From NCBI GenBank assembly GCA_026982335.1, contig JALSHH010000041.1:1-64000 (forward strand): 64,000 bases of DNA, written 5' to 3'. Position numbers and translations under genes: made by a program. The notes below the pieces were generated by a model that made no database searches, had not been told where the DNA came from, and worked only from the letters and a program-made list of their open reading frames with translations. The DNA comes from Phycisphaerales bacterium. GTDB lineage: Bacteria; Planctomycetota; Phycisphaerae; Phycisphaerales; UBA1924. The first letter of the stretch is position 1. Every line of letters starts with the position of its first letter. Below are positions 1-9,985 of the stretch, piece by piece.

Positions 1-71
1 GGACACCGCCAGATTGTGGGCTGCGTTTTTCGTCGTTGATGTCGTTTAGCCATCCTGGCACCTCCTTCTGG

Positions 72-700
72 TCATCCATGACCAGAGCGTTTATCGGCTA
101 TCGGGTGGGTTTTGAGATAGTTTCTTAACCCAAAAGGTGTAAATTGCGATTCTGCAACAAACCCTGACGACCCAAGCACGCCCTCCGCATCAATATACAA
201 CAATGGCACAACTAATGCGTTATAAAAATCAGAACCAGACACTGATTCGGAAAAATATCCATATTCTACAACCAGATAGTCCTTATTGATATGCATATAC
301 AACGCCACAGCCACATTTTCACCATCAACAACCTCCTGAGCGGTCACCAAAAAGTCCGGGCGACTTATTCCGTCAGAAAACGCAAGCAACTCAATCTTTG
401 CACCGAGAGAAGTAATGTTGTCAGGAGCGCGAATCACTTCAATCGCTGAATCCGGATGTGGCAAATACCCCGACTGAGAGATACAGGACCAGCAAAGACA
501 TAGATTGCACCTTCAGCATTATAACTCGCCGGATACCCAACCAACAAATCTTCTATACCATCACCGGTAATGTCAGGGATTGCAACTACATTTGGCATAT
601 TTGGCGGCTTATAAACCGAACCGCCGGGGCCGGAAGACAATTGGCCAGCTGCTGTAGCTGCAAACAATCCTGCTGCAATAAAACTTACAGTAATTTTCAC
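72..700 (-). pseudogene. Secreted FG-GAP repeat protein, interrupted by a frameshift
   Basis: The first 90 codons give a signal peptide (about residues 1-20, ending AAAGQ) and an FG-GAP/integrin-alpha type calcium loop (IPDITGDGIEDLLVG). The frame then closes at 434. A second frame, open from about 470 to 72, continues in the same style (DSAIEVIRAPDNITS...), so the two pieces look like one protein of about 209 residues broken by a one-base indel near 465-475 (bases around CAGTCGGGG on the minus strand). The start is GTG at 700, with GGAG six bases upstream. It lies 68 bases downstream of groEL on the same strand. FG-GAP proteins are exported and often surface-bound; the ligand here is unknown. 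Whether the shift is real decay or a sequencing error cannot be told from one sequence. Confidence 0.6.
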
Positions 701-768
701 CAACTTCTCCTTATTGTCATTTAATTCTCTTATGCCACGAAATTACGGCACGCAATACTATAGCCATA

Positions 769-2400
<1,632 letters not shown>

Positions 2401-2507
2401 TTAGCTCCTAAGGGATTCGGGACTAGCCATTTGCCACTAGGGGTCTGGTAGCCGTGGTTTCTGATTGATGATGACACTTGCGGATGCGAATGTCATTGGT
2501 TGTTTAT

Positions 2508-2534
2508 CCGCTCCCTTCCGGTCGCGGCTCGTTG
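2508..2534 (+). repeat. REP-like repeat family A, copy 1
   Basis: This is an intergenic copy of a 27-28 base motif with consensus ACCGCTCCCTNACGGTCGCG followed by GCTCGTTG. It lies between the small gene and groEL. The CCG...CGG arms can pair across the central CTCCCTT. Further copies are at 2779-2805, 17807-17834, 32377-32402 (inverted) and 32439-32466. Confidence 0.7.
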
Positions 2535-2538
2535 GAAA

Positions 2539-2757
2539 CTAGAGGCCGATGCGGATGTATGCGATTCGCTCAGCCTCGATGATGAACACACTCTTACCGT
2601 CGGTGACCTTGACGAGTTTGTCGGTCTCTTCTGGTATGAGCATGGCGGATGCGATGGTAAGGATTGAAGCGGACTCGTGCATGCCGGTGAGGGCGAAGTG
2701 GGCGTTTCGTTCGCCGTTGAGTTCGGTGAGGGCTTGTCGGAGTTGGGATTGGTTCAT
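2539..2757 (-). CDS. Small unknown protein encoded between groES and groEL
   Basis: The product is a 72-residue acidic soluble protein of no family I recognise (MNQSQLRQALTELNGERNAH...). It has no signal peptide, membrane segment or cysteine. The N-terminal third looks helical, and the C-terminal part alternates hydrophobic residues (VFIIEAERIAYIRIGL) as in beta strands. I chose ATG at 2757 because AAGGGG lies five bases upstream; a GTG at 2775 would add six residues. It is co-directional with groES (47 bases upstream) and groEL (141 bases downstream), so it probably shares the chaperonin transcript. A role in folding is only a guess from position. Confidence 0.65.
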   Translation of the reverse strand: MNQSQLRQALTELNGERNAHFALTGMHESASILTIASAMLIPEETDKLVKVTDGKSVFIIEAERIAYIRIGL

Positions 2758-2778
2758 CGCATGCCCCTTGCTCACAGG

Positions 2779-2805
2779 ACCGGTTTCTTACGGCCGTGAC
2801 TTGTT
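2779..2805 (+). repeat. REP-like repeat family A, diverged copy 2
   Basis: This reads ACCGGTTTCTTACGGCCGTG then ACTTGTT. It matches the 17807 copy at about 23 of 27 bases and keeps the ACCG/CGG arms. It touches the groES stop codon and fills the gap between groES and the small gene. Confidence 0.45.
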
Positions 2806-3125
2806 CAGCGTTCGTCGATGATGGCCAGTACATCGCTTGCGTTGATGATGAGGTATTCTTGGCCTTCGAGTTTGATGTCGGTGCCGCCCCACTTGCTCAG
2901 GATGATGCGATCACCTGGGTTGACATCGAGGGGGATGCGTGTGCCATCGTCATTGAGTGTTCCGTCGCCTACGGCGATGACGGTGGCAAACTGTGGTTTC
3001 TCCGTGTTTGCCGATTCTGGAATATAGATACCTGCGCTGGTCACGGTTTCAACTTCATCGCGCTCGACGAGGACTTTGTCGTGGAGAGGACGGATTGCGA
3101 CTCTTGATTTTGTTTTGGTTGGCAT
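2805..3125 (-). CDS. groES: Co-chaperonin GroES (Hsp10)
   Basis: This 106-residue protein is the heptameric lid of the GroEL chamber. It shows the family hallmarks IRPLHDKVLVERDE, a mobile loop (VTSAGIYIPE) and a C-terminal strand LIINASDVLAII. I start it at ATG 3125, with GGAG about nine bases upstream; a longer reading from 3164 would add a non-conserved tail. It is the first gene of the chaperonin operon. No complete CIRCE operator (TTAGCACTC-N9-GAGTGCTAA) is visible upstream, so control by HrcA is not supported here. Confidence 0.96.
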   Translation of the reverse strand: MPTKTKSRVAIRPLHDKVLVERDEVETVTSAGIYIPESANTEKPQFATVIAVGDGTLNDDGTRIPLDVNPGDRIILSKWGGTDIKLEGQEYLIINASDVLAIIDER

Positions 3126-3227
3126 GGTTTTTTCTCCAATGATTAGGGACTCGCCGCTCACCACTCGGGTGGAGGCGTTGGATTTATGCGAAACGATTAT
3201 GGGTTGCTCAGCGATTTGGAAGAGGGG

Positions 3228-3281
3228 CCCTCCTCCGTCTCGCTTCGCTCGACACCCCCCTCGGAAGTCCGGGGGAGGCGA
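3228..3281 (+). repeat. Hairpin repeat family B, copy 1
   Basis: A 54-base element upstream of groES closely matches the one at 12641-12693. Shared blocks are CTCGCTT(C/G)GCTCG and CGGAAG(T/C)CCGGGGGAGGCG. In this copy the C-rich and G-rich arms around GGAAGTCC pair with several mismatches. It lies in the 187-base gap between groES and the receiver-like gene. Confidence 0.65.
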
Positions 3282-3312
3282 TGGGAAATGGGATTGGTGG
3301 ATGGCATGGAGT

Positions 3313-3816
3313 TCATGGTGATGAGGCTCCTGGCCAACGGTTTTGATAGTAACGATTCATGCATCGGCGGAGGACTTCGAGCAATGACTCGATCTCGGGC
3401 TGAGCATGGGGACGATCGACGACGGCGAAGGCGCCGCTTCGAAGGGCGGCGTTCATTTCGCGGGTGTCATCTCTGGCGGTTTTTTTGCGTTTGATGACGA
3501 TGGTTGGTGGGGGTGAAGCGAGACGGGCGAGGAGATTGAGGATTCTTGTGCCGGCTTCTTCGATCTGGGCTGGCGAGTCGTCGAGGGGCAAAGCCAGATC
3601 GACGACGGCAATATGGATGGGGTTGGTTTCGATGACCCGCTGGGCGGCGTCGGCTGAAGAGGCGATGTGGGATTGGATGCCCATTGGGTAAAGGATCATG
3701 GGAAGGCGGTCGACCCATGGAGTGTCCTGCCAACCTGCATAGGAGAGCAGGAGGTTGAGACGACCGGCCCGGGTTGAGCCTTGATCGTTGTCAAAATGGG
3801 TCGGTTGAAGCACCAT
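3313..3816 (-). CDS. Degenerate response-regulator receiver-like protein
   Basis: The 167-residue product resembles a CheY-type receiver fold. It has a glycine/hydrophobic opening strand, a central AVVDLALPLDD that matches the phospho-acceptor strand and loop, then TIVIKRKK and a C-terminal SGAFAVVDRP that fits the beta5-alpha5 region. The usual N-terminal acidic pair is not evident, so it may be a pseudo-receiver. I chose ATG 3816 because GGAG sits six bases upstream; the frame is open to 4050, but the extra 78 residues are Pro/Ser-rich. No kinase or output gene is adjacent. The assignment is from pattern only. Confidence 0.5.
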   Translation of the reverse strand: MVLQPTHFDNDQGSTRAGRLNLLLSYAGWQDTPWVDRLPMILYPMGIQSHIASSADAAQRVIETNPIHIAVVDLALPLDDSPAQIEEAGTRILNLLARLASPPPTIVIKRKKTARDDTREMNAALRSGAFAVVDRPHAQPEIESLLEVLRRCMNRYYQNRWPGASSP

Positions 3817-4065
3817 AGTGTGCTCCATGTGTGGCAAAGGGCGTGCCGGTTTGGAGGAGGTTTCTGGAGCGGAATTGGAGGAATTGAGGCGGAGGATGGT
3901 GTCAGGAAGGGATATTGAGGGGAGATGGGTGCCGATTTGGCAGGCAGCAGGATCAATCTGTATGCAGATGGCGGGTGATCCTTGAGATTTGGGTTTGAGC
4001 AAAGCAGACAAGCGTGCGGGTGATAATATGGCGTTTCGGGTGATACTCAATGGGATTGAGGAGTC

Positions 4066-4356
4066 TCATTGTCCTAGGCAGCTGCAGGCTTGTGTTTTGC
4101 CTCGGATTTGGAGGAGGAGTCGATATGAAGTCAGGAGAAACAAGGACATGATGGTGAATGCTGACCATTGCTTGACTTTATGATGCGAGAATAGTCCGAT
4201 TCCGACCATCATTTTGATGCCGAGGACTGCGATTGCTACGAGAAGAGCAGATTGAGACGGCACCACTCCGCCTCGCTCGATCGCCGAGACGACTGCGGCG
4301 ACGAGGAAGAACACGCCCACAAACATACGCATCAGGGTTTCGAAGCGTGCGATCAA
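4066..4356 (-). CDS. Small MauE/DoxX-like membrane protein
   Basis: The 96-residue protein has about three hydrophobic helices (residues 10-25, 36-55, 66-83) and ends with CSCLGQ. That is the C-x-C-(F/L)-G signature seen in MauE/DoxX redox-associated membrane proteins. It is shorter than the usual four-helix members and lacks the second half. The start is TTG 4356 or ATG 4332; neither has a clear ribosome binding site. A larger MauE-type protein with CSCFG is encoded at 37864. Its partner is not identified. Confidence 0.6.
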   Translation of the reverse strand: MIARFETLMRMFVGVFFLVAAVVSAIERGGVVPSQSALLVAIAVLGIKMMVGIGLFSHHKVKQWSAFTIMSLFLLTSYRLLLQIRGKTQACSCLGQ

Positions 4357-4372
4357 TCGAAGAACGGGGCCA

Positions 4373-4498
4373 TCATGCTGATGTTTTCTTTGCTTTGATT
4401 CGCCATGCTGAGCCGAGTGTGAGGAGGGCGACAGAGATGAGAAGTATGTGTCGGATCTGTGATGGGCCGTGATACTGAGTAGGCGTATTTATGGACAT
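4373..4498 (-). CDS. Possible 41-residue single-span membrane peptide
   Basis: An ATG frame begins MSINTPTQYHG, contains one hydrophobic stretch (residues 17-31, rich in Leu, Ile and Val) and ends KAKKTSA. It stops 16 bases before the TTG start of the MauE-like gene and could be co-transcribed with it. There is no recognisable ribosome binding site and no family match, so it may be chance. Confidence 0.25.
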   Translation of the reverse strand: MSINTPTQYHGPSQIRHILLISVALLTLGSAWRIKAKKTSA

Positions 4499-4649
4499 GC
4501 GGAGAATGGCTTGCTTGCGAGCAGTCGGCGTGGGAATTGCTGAGTTGTGCCGAAATCTAATCTATGAATCTGTTCCTGATTTTTGCCCGAGGCAATGCCG
4601 GATTTGGATGATTGTTGTAGTGAAGGGAAACCCCTGATATACTCCTGAC

Positions 4650-6026
4650 ATGGAAGTTGCTATTGCAGTATTGGGGCTATTGACGCTGGGGTTTGGGGCG
4701 TGGGTGTTTGTGCTGATTCGTGTGCAGGGGGCAGTGCGCGAGGCGTTGCGTGAGGCGACGAGTGCGCGCAATGTGCTGGCAGCAGAAAATGATCGGCTTA
4801 TACAAGAGACACAGCGGGTTCAGGGGGAACTTGAAGAGGCATTGAGCAAGGCGGAGGAATCGGGCAACCGGGTGAGCGAGCTTTCGGTGACGATTGCGCA
4901 GATCAACGAGCGGCTGAGCGGGGCAGAGAAGCGGTATCAGGATTTGGTTAATGATGAGAAGCGGCTGGTGGAATCGTTTGAGACGATCGGGGGCGAGTCG
5001 CTTCGCAAGAACCAAGAGGCGTTATCGAAGTTTTTGACGGATCGGTTGAAAGATGCGGATAAGTTGTCACAGGCGGAACTCGACGAGCGGAAGGTGGCGA
5101 TTGAAGAACTCGTCAAGCCGATCCGGGAAACATTGAGCAAGACGCATGAGCAGATTGTGCAGCTTGATGAGCGGGTGAAGGCATCGAGTGTTTCAAATGA
5201 ATCACTGAAAGAGGAGACGGCGCGGCTGACCAAGGCGTTGTCACGGCCTGAGATTCGCGGACAGTATGGAGAGATTCAGTTGCGAAGGGTGGCTGAGTTG
5301 GCGGGGATGACGGGGTATTGTGATTTTACCGAGCAAGTATCGGTGCGTGATGAGGATGGGCAGTTGCAGAGGCCGGACATGATTGTGAGGCTGCCCAATG
5401 AGCGGATTATTGTTGTTGACGCGAAGGCGAATATCAATGCGTACATCGAGGCGGTGAATACAACCACTGATGAGGAACGCGAGCGGCAGATGGATCGATT
5501 CGCTCGGCACATGACCGAGCAGGTGAAGAAGCTGGCGGATAAGAAGTATTGGTCGTTGTTTGATGGGAACTCTGCGGAGTTTGTGGTGATGTTTGTGCCT
5601 GGGGATCATTTTATTGATGCGGCGTTGGCGCGGAATCCGGATTTGTTGGACATCGCGGCACAGCGGGGTGTGATTCTGGCTTCGCCGAGCACACTCATTG
5701 GGTTGTTGCGGGCGGTGCATGTTGGTTGGCGTGAGCATTCATTGACGGAGCAAGCCCAAGAGTTGTTCCAGTTAGGCAAAGAATTGCACAATCGGGCAGC
5801 GACGGTATTCGAGCACGCAGGGAAACTCGGCGATTCGATTCGGCAGAGTGTCGAGCGGTATAACGGGTTGGCGGGTTCGATTGGTGCTCGGATGATGCCG
5901 ACGCTGAAGAAGTTTGAGGATGCGGGGGCCAAGAGTGGGAAGGCGTTGGTTGAACCTCGGCGGATTGAGGGAGAGGTGAGGTTGTTGGCGGGGCGTGAAA
6001 AAGAGGAATACGAAAAGCGAAAGTAA
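4650..6026 (+). CDS. rmuC: DNA recombination protein RmuC
   Basis: The 458-residue protein has the RmuC family layout: an N-terminal membrane anchor (about residues 3-22), a long coiled coil (about 30-190) and a nuclease-like core with RGQYGEIQLRR and a VDAKANI motif. The core belongs to the PD-(D/E)xK-like group. Family members limit inversions and rearrangements at short inverted repeats. It stands alone on the plus strand, flanked by minus-strand genes, and ends about 120 bases before the tail of ftsH (tail to tail). Confidence 0.93.
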   Translation: MEVAIAVLGLLTLGFGAWVFVLIRVQGAVREALREATSARNVLAAENDRLIQETQRVQGELEEALSKAEESGNRVSELSVTIAQINERLSGAEKRYQDLVNDEKRLVESFETIGGESLRKNQEALSKFLTDRLKDADKLSQAELDERKVAIEELVKPIRETLSKTHEQIVQLDERVKASSVSNESLKEETARLTKALSRPEIRGQYGEIQLRRVAELAGMTGYCDFTEQVSVRDEDGQLQRPDMIVRLPNERIIVVDAKANINAYIEAVNTTTDEERERQMDRFARHMTEQVKKLADKKYWSLFDGNSAEFVVMFVPGDHFIDAALARNPDLLDIAAQRGVILASPSTLIGLLRAVHVGWREHSLTEQAQELFQLGKELHNRAATVFEHAGKLGDSIRQSVERYNGLAGSIGARMMPTLKKFEDAGAKSGKALVEPRRIEGEVRLLAGREKEEYEKRK

Positions 6027-6148
6027 GCGGCGTGCAAACGGTGAAAAATACACATAGAAAAATGCGCGAAGGTTCAGGGAGCCGAAGCGCAAGACTGCCT
6101 GATTTGATCAGATCGATAGGGCGACTCAATGTCATGATGACATTTCGT

Positions 6149-8185
6149 TTATGCGGGGTCGGGGAGGGTTTCGCCGGGGAGGTCGGGCTCGGCGTCGGGG
6201 GTTGGGGTGGACTCGGGCTTGGACTCGGGGGTTGGGGTTGAGGGGCCTGAACCAAGGAGATCGGCGACGGTGGAGCGTTGGAGGGATTCGCCTCGCATGA
6301 GTTTGTGGACCTCGTCGGCGGTGAGGTTTTCATATTTGAGCAGGGCTTGGGCGACGGCTTCGACTTTTTCCCAGTTTTCGAAGAGCATTTTTTCGGCATC
6401 GGCGTAGGCCTCGTCGACGATTCGGCGGGTTTCTTCGTCGATGACGCGGGCGGTGTCGTCGGAGTAGTCTTTTTCTGGGATGAATGTTTCGCGGGTGTCT
6501 TCTCCGGCGTAGTTGATGAAGCCGAGCTTGGGGCTCATGCCCCATTCGAGGATCATCGCTCTGGCAAGGCTTGTTGCTTGACGAATATCACTTGATGCGC
6601 CTGATGAAATATCATTCATTGCCTTTGCTTCGGCAATGCGTCCGCCACAGACAACGCGGAGGGTGGCATGGATCCATTTGAGAGAATAGCCCATACGGTC
6701 TTTTTCGGGAAGTGAGAAGGTTGCGCCACCAGAATTTCCTCTTGGGATGATGGTGACTTTGTGCAATGGGTCGGCATCTTTGAGCAAGGCCTGCAAGACG
6801 GCATGACCGGCTTCGTGATAGGCGACAAGTTTATTTTCTTCTTTTTCGCGGACACGGGATTTGTTGGCTCGGCCAAATTTGACTTTGTCGCGGGCTTCTT
6901 CGAGATCTTCGTGTTCGATGAATTCTTTCTCAAGCATGGTTGCCGCGATGGCGGCTTCATTGATGATCGCAGCAAGATCCGCGCCTGAAAACATGGGTGT
7001 TCCTCGAGCGATTTTCTCCATGTCAACATTGGGGCCGAGTTTGACTTTTTTGGCGTGGACTTTGAGAATTTCGAGTCGTCCTGCGACATCGGGCAGGGGA
7101 ACTTGGATTTGGCGGTCAAATCGACCCGGGCGGATGAGGGCGGGGTCGAGGACATCGGGACGATTGGTGGCAGCGATGACGATGACGCCGTCGCCTGAAC
7201 TGAATCCGTCCATTTCGACGAGGATGGCGTTGAGTGTTTGTTCTCTTTCGTCGTTTCCTCCGCCTGAGAACCCGCCCCCGCGACGACGGCCGATGGCGTC
7301 GATTTCATCGAGGAAGATGATACAGGGCGAGGCGTCCTTGGCTTGTTTGAAGAGATCGCGGACGCGTGAGGCGCCTACGCCGACGAACATTTCGACGAAG
7401 TCCGAACCTGAGATACTAAAGAAGGGGACATCGGCTTCGCCTGCGATGGCTTTGGCGAGGAGTGTCTTGCCGCAGCCTGGTTGTCCTGAGAGGAGAACGC
7501 CGCGTGGGATTCTGCCGCCGAGTCGTGTGAACTTCTTTGGGTTTTTGAGGAACTCGATGATTTCGGTGACCTCTGTTTTGGCTTCTTCGATCCCGGCGAC
7601 ATCTTTGAAGGTGATGCCGGTCATTTCTTTGGTCATTGTTTTGTGACGGGATTTTCCGAAGGATCCGATCATGCCCCCGCCGCCGGCGGCTTTCATGCCT
7701 CTGGCAAGGAAAAACCAGATGATCGCGATGATGAGGATCAGTGGACCAAAGGCGAAGAGGAAGTTGACCCATCCCGATGGTGGCGGCGATTTGAAGTTGC
7801 CTCCGGTCAGTTCATCAAGTTTTTTGGCATAGAGCTCTTTGGTCCCTGAGTTGATGGGGACGACGAGTTTTGTGGGTTTGTCGCCGGAGATGTCAGTTTG
7901 GATTTCGATGGCGGTGATGCCATTTTCTCGGAGGATGATGGAGTCTTCTTTGATGTTGCCATCAACATATGAGCTGGCGAGTTGGGCGAAGGTAATTTCT
8001 TGGCCTTTATCTGAGCTTGAGAGAAACATGACGAGCATGAGCACGAGGAGCATGATGGCGAAGAACCCGAACATGCCTCTGCCTTGCTGTTTGACTGGGG
8101 CCCCCCCCGGCCTGCTGTTTTTCGGGTCGCCGGGCAATTTGGGCTCGTCGTTTTTTTTCTTTGGTTTCTCTTTGTTTTCAGGCAT
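6149..8185 (-). CDS. ftsH: ATP-dependent zinc metalloprotease FtsH
   Basis: This membrane-anchored AAA+ protease of 678 residues degrades unfolded and regulatory proteins. A charged, Pro-rich N-terminus precedes helix 1 (38-55), a periplasmic domain, and helix 2 (about 139-162). Walker A is GQPGCGKT (234-241) and Walker B IIFLDEID (289-296). The zinc motif HEAGH is at 457-461. The C-terminus is a Pro/Thr/Ser/Glu tail. I start at ATG 8185 (MPENKEK); the frame is open to 8314, but the extra residues are not family-like. A G4C8 homopolymer run at 8097-8108 falls in the variable N-terminal linker. Confidence 0.96.
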   Translation of the reverse strand: MPENKEKPKKKNDEPKLPGDPKNSRPGGAPVKQQGRGMFGFFAIMLLVLMLVMFLSSSDKGQEITFAQLASSYVDGNIKEDSIILRENGITAIEIQTDISGDKPTKLVVPINSGTKELYAKKLDELTGGNFKSPPPSGWVNFLFAFGPLILIIAIIWFFLARGMKAAGGGGMIGSFGKSRHKTMTKEMTGITFKDVAGIEEAKTEVTEIIEFLKNPKKFTRLGGRIPRGVLLSGQPGCGKTLLAKAIAGEADVPFFSISGSDFVEMFVGVGASRVRDLFKQAKDASPCIIFLDEIDAIGRRRGGGFSGGGNDEREQTLNAILVEMDGFSSGDGVIVIAATNRPDVLDPALIRPGRFDRQIQVPLPDVAGRLEILKVHAKKVKLGPNVDMEKIARGTPMFSGADLAAIINEAAIAATMLEKEFIEHEDLEEARDKVKFGRANKSRVREKEENKLVAYHEAGHAVLQALLKDADPLHKVTIIPRGNSGGATFSLPEKDRMGYSLKWIHATLRVVCGGRIAEAKAMNDISSGASSDIRQATSLARAMILEWGMSPKLGFINYAGEDTRETFIPEKDYSDDTARVIDEETRRIVDEAYADAEKMLFENWEKVEAVAQALLKYENLTADEVHKLMRGESLQRSTVADLLGSGPSTPTPESKPESTPTPDAEPDLPGETLPDPA

Positions 8186-8370
8186 GTGGGATGACTTCGC
8201 GGCTTGGTGTTTGGGTATTGATTGGAGGACGAGGTTTGGAGGCAGTCTTGCTCTGTGGTGTCTATCGGCCCGGTTGAGGCCGATGTTTCCTCCCAGTGCG
8301 ACGAATCGCACCAAGAGGCCAATGATAGCGCCGCCGAGATCAATACGCCGGGATGAATGCTCTGGATCGG

Positions 8371-8916
8371 CTACCAGCCTGATCGCATCTCAGAAATGAG
8401 ATCGTGGGCGAGTTCTTCGATGACGGTACGCTGCCCGAGTTCGAGTCGATCGGCGACATTCCGGCTTGGCGCGAAGACGGCGGAGGCGGAATAGTGATCG
8501 CGGGCGACGATGATTTCGCCCGAGCGGTTGTCTCGCCACTCGAAGCGGATGGTGATACGGGTGGCCTGTTCTTGGACGAGCCCTGTTTGGGGGTCATCGG
8601 AAAGGACGGCGAGGGAAGTGTCGGTGATGACGCCGACGAGTGTGGTATCGGCGCGGTCAGTGGGTGCGATATGCCATGGGGTTTTTTTTTGGATTTCTTT
8701 GATGAGTGATTCGGTGAGTTGGACTTCGAGTCCTCGAGAGGTGGTTTCGTTTTTGAAGATGGGGATGGCGACGGATTGGATGGAGTTGTCGAAGGTGGAG
8801 GAAAAGGAGTAGCCTTGGGATGGGTCTGCGGCGCACCCGGTGAGTATGGTGCCGACAATTGGCATCATCGTCATTGAAGCGATGAGTAGTGCGATGCGAA
8901 ACACACGAAAGTTCAC
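8371..8916 (-). CDS. lptE: LptE-family LPS-assembly lipoprotein
   Basis: The 181-residue lipoprotein has a signal peptide ending in a lipobox (ILTGC, Cys28). The body then reads like LptE: SVAIPIFKNET, a variant of the conserved 'I.PF.N.T' strand, followed by LTESLIKEI. LptE plugs the LptD translocon that inserts LPS in the outer membrane. The GTG start at 8916 overlaps the stop of the upstream TPR gene by four bases (GTGA), indicating translational coupling. The pairing with a BamD-like gene fits outer-membrane biogenesis. Confidence 0.75.
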   Translation of the reverse strand: MNFRVFRIALLIASMTMMPIVGTILTGCAADPSQGYSFSSTFDNSIQSVAIPIFKNETTSRGLEVQLTESLIKEIQKKTPWHIAPTDRADTTLVGVITDTSLAVLSDDPQTGLVQEQATRITIRFEWRDNRSGEIIVARDHYSASAVFAPSRNVADRLELGQRTVIEELAHDLISEMRSGW

Positions 8917-9956
8917 GGCGTGGATTCCTCTGAAGTCGATTCTTCTGATGTGCTCTGGGAGTGGGCAGTTTCTTCGAGTATGAGCCATCCTTGGTCGATC
9001 ATGATGTCGATGGCTTCGTCGGCGGCGTCGGTGGCGGGGTGTCGGCGAATCAGGCGGGCGAGGACGAATCGTGCGGAGGTTCCGTCGTTGACTTTGAGGT
9101 ACCATTGAGCGGTGTCGAGGACTTGTTGTGCTGCGGATTCGTCAATCCATGCGTTGAGGCCGTCGGTGACGCCTGATCGGATGGATTCGCCTGGATATTG
9201 AAGTTGGTATTGTTCGATGAGGAGTTTGGCATCAACGAGCCCGGACCCGTCGTAGCGTGGTCCTTTGAATCGGGCAATGTTGGCTTCGATTTCTCGGAGC
9301 ATCGCTTGGCGGACGCGATCGGAGTTGGGGTAGTTTTCACGGAAGATGGAGTACATCTCAGCGGCGAGTTTGAGTTCGCGGATGCGGTAGTAGTGGTCTG
9401 CCAGTGCCATGGCGGCTTGTTCGGCGAGTTGTGACCCTGGGACGCGTTCTTGGGTGCGGATGAGGAGTTCTTCGCCTGTGGGGCGGGCGTTTTCGAAGCG
9501 CATGCCGAGGAATCGGCGTTTGAGCCCGTTGATGTAGTCGATGCCGATGTTGTATTCGTGTTCGACGGCTTTGAGGAAGTAGGGTGAGGAGGGGTAGTCT
9601 CTGATAACGGCTTCAAAGTCGAAGAGGGCTTTGTATTCGCGTCCTTGATCGAGACGGGCGACACCTCTGAGGTAGTAGGCTTGGGCGATGAAGTCGTTGC
9701 GGGTTCGTTTGTGCTCATCGATCCATTTGGAGAGTATTTTTTGGGCTTTTTCGGGGTTGCCTTGGGCGATGTATCGGGCAGCATCGGCCATGACGGCGGC
9801 ATCGGAACCGGGCTCGGGGGCGTGGGTCTGGGTCCATTGCCCGGACTCTTCGAGCTCGAATTCTGAAGTTTGGGCCAAGGTTTGGTAGGACAGTCCCATC
9901 GCAAGGATGATGGCAGCCAGGCGGGAGATGGAAGCGGATTTGGTCATGTTGTTCAT
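8913..9956 (-). CDS. TPR lipoprotein-like protein, BamD/YbgF type
   Basis: The 347-residue secreted protein has a signal peptide (about 1-28, ending TLAQ) and several tetratricopeptide-like helices across residues 45-320 (for example AQAYYLRGVARLDQG and AAEMYSIFRENYPNSDRVR). The spacing is typical of BamD/YfiO, which helps fold outer-membrane barrels, but no lipobox cysteine is seen, so it may be a periplasmic paralogue. A short Ser-Glu-Thr repeat closes the protein. The start is placed at ATG 9956; TTG 9974 or ATG 9947 are alternatives. It overlaps lptE by four bases and is divergent from the sulfotransferase gene. Confidence 0.7.
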   Translation of the reverse strand: MNNMTKSASISRLAAIILAMGLSYQTLAQTSEFELEESGQWTQTHAPEPGSDAAVMADAARYIAQGNPEKAQKILSKWIDEHKRTRNDFIAQAYYLRGVARLDQGREYKALFDFEAVIRDYPSSPYFLKAVEHEYNIGIDYINGLKRRFLGMRFENARPTGEELLIRTQERVPGSQLAEQAAMALADHYYRIRELKLAAEMYSIFRENYPNSDRVRQAMLREIEANIARFKGPRYDGSGLVDAKLLIEQYQLQYPGESIRSGVTDGLNAWIDESAAQQVLDTAQWYLKVNDGTSARFVLARLIRRHPATDAADEAIDIMIDQGWLILEETAHSQSTSEESTSEESTP

Positions 9957-9985
9957 TCCCGGGAAGGTTTTCAATAGGATATCGT

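Noticed and set aside
1-71. Hairpin TCTGGTCA-TCCA-TGACCAGA at 67-86 as a terminator
   Set aside because: It overlaps the stop of the FG-GAP frame and no T run follows on the minus strand.
3126-3227. Possible CIRCE/HrcA operator upstream of groES
   Set aside because: Only a GAGTCCCTAA-like half site is visible; the required TTAGCACTC half with nine-base spacing is absent.
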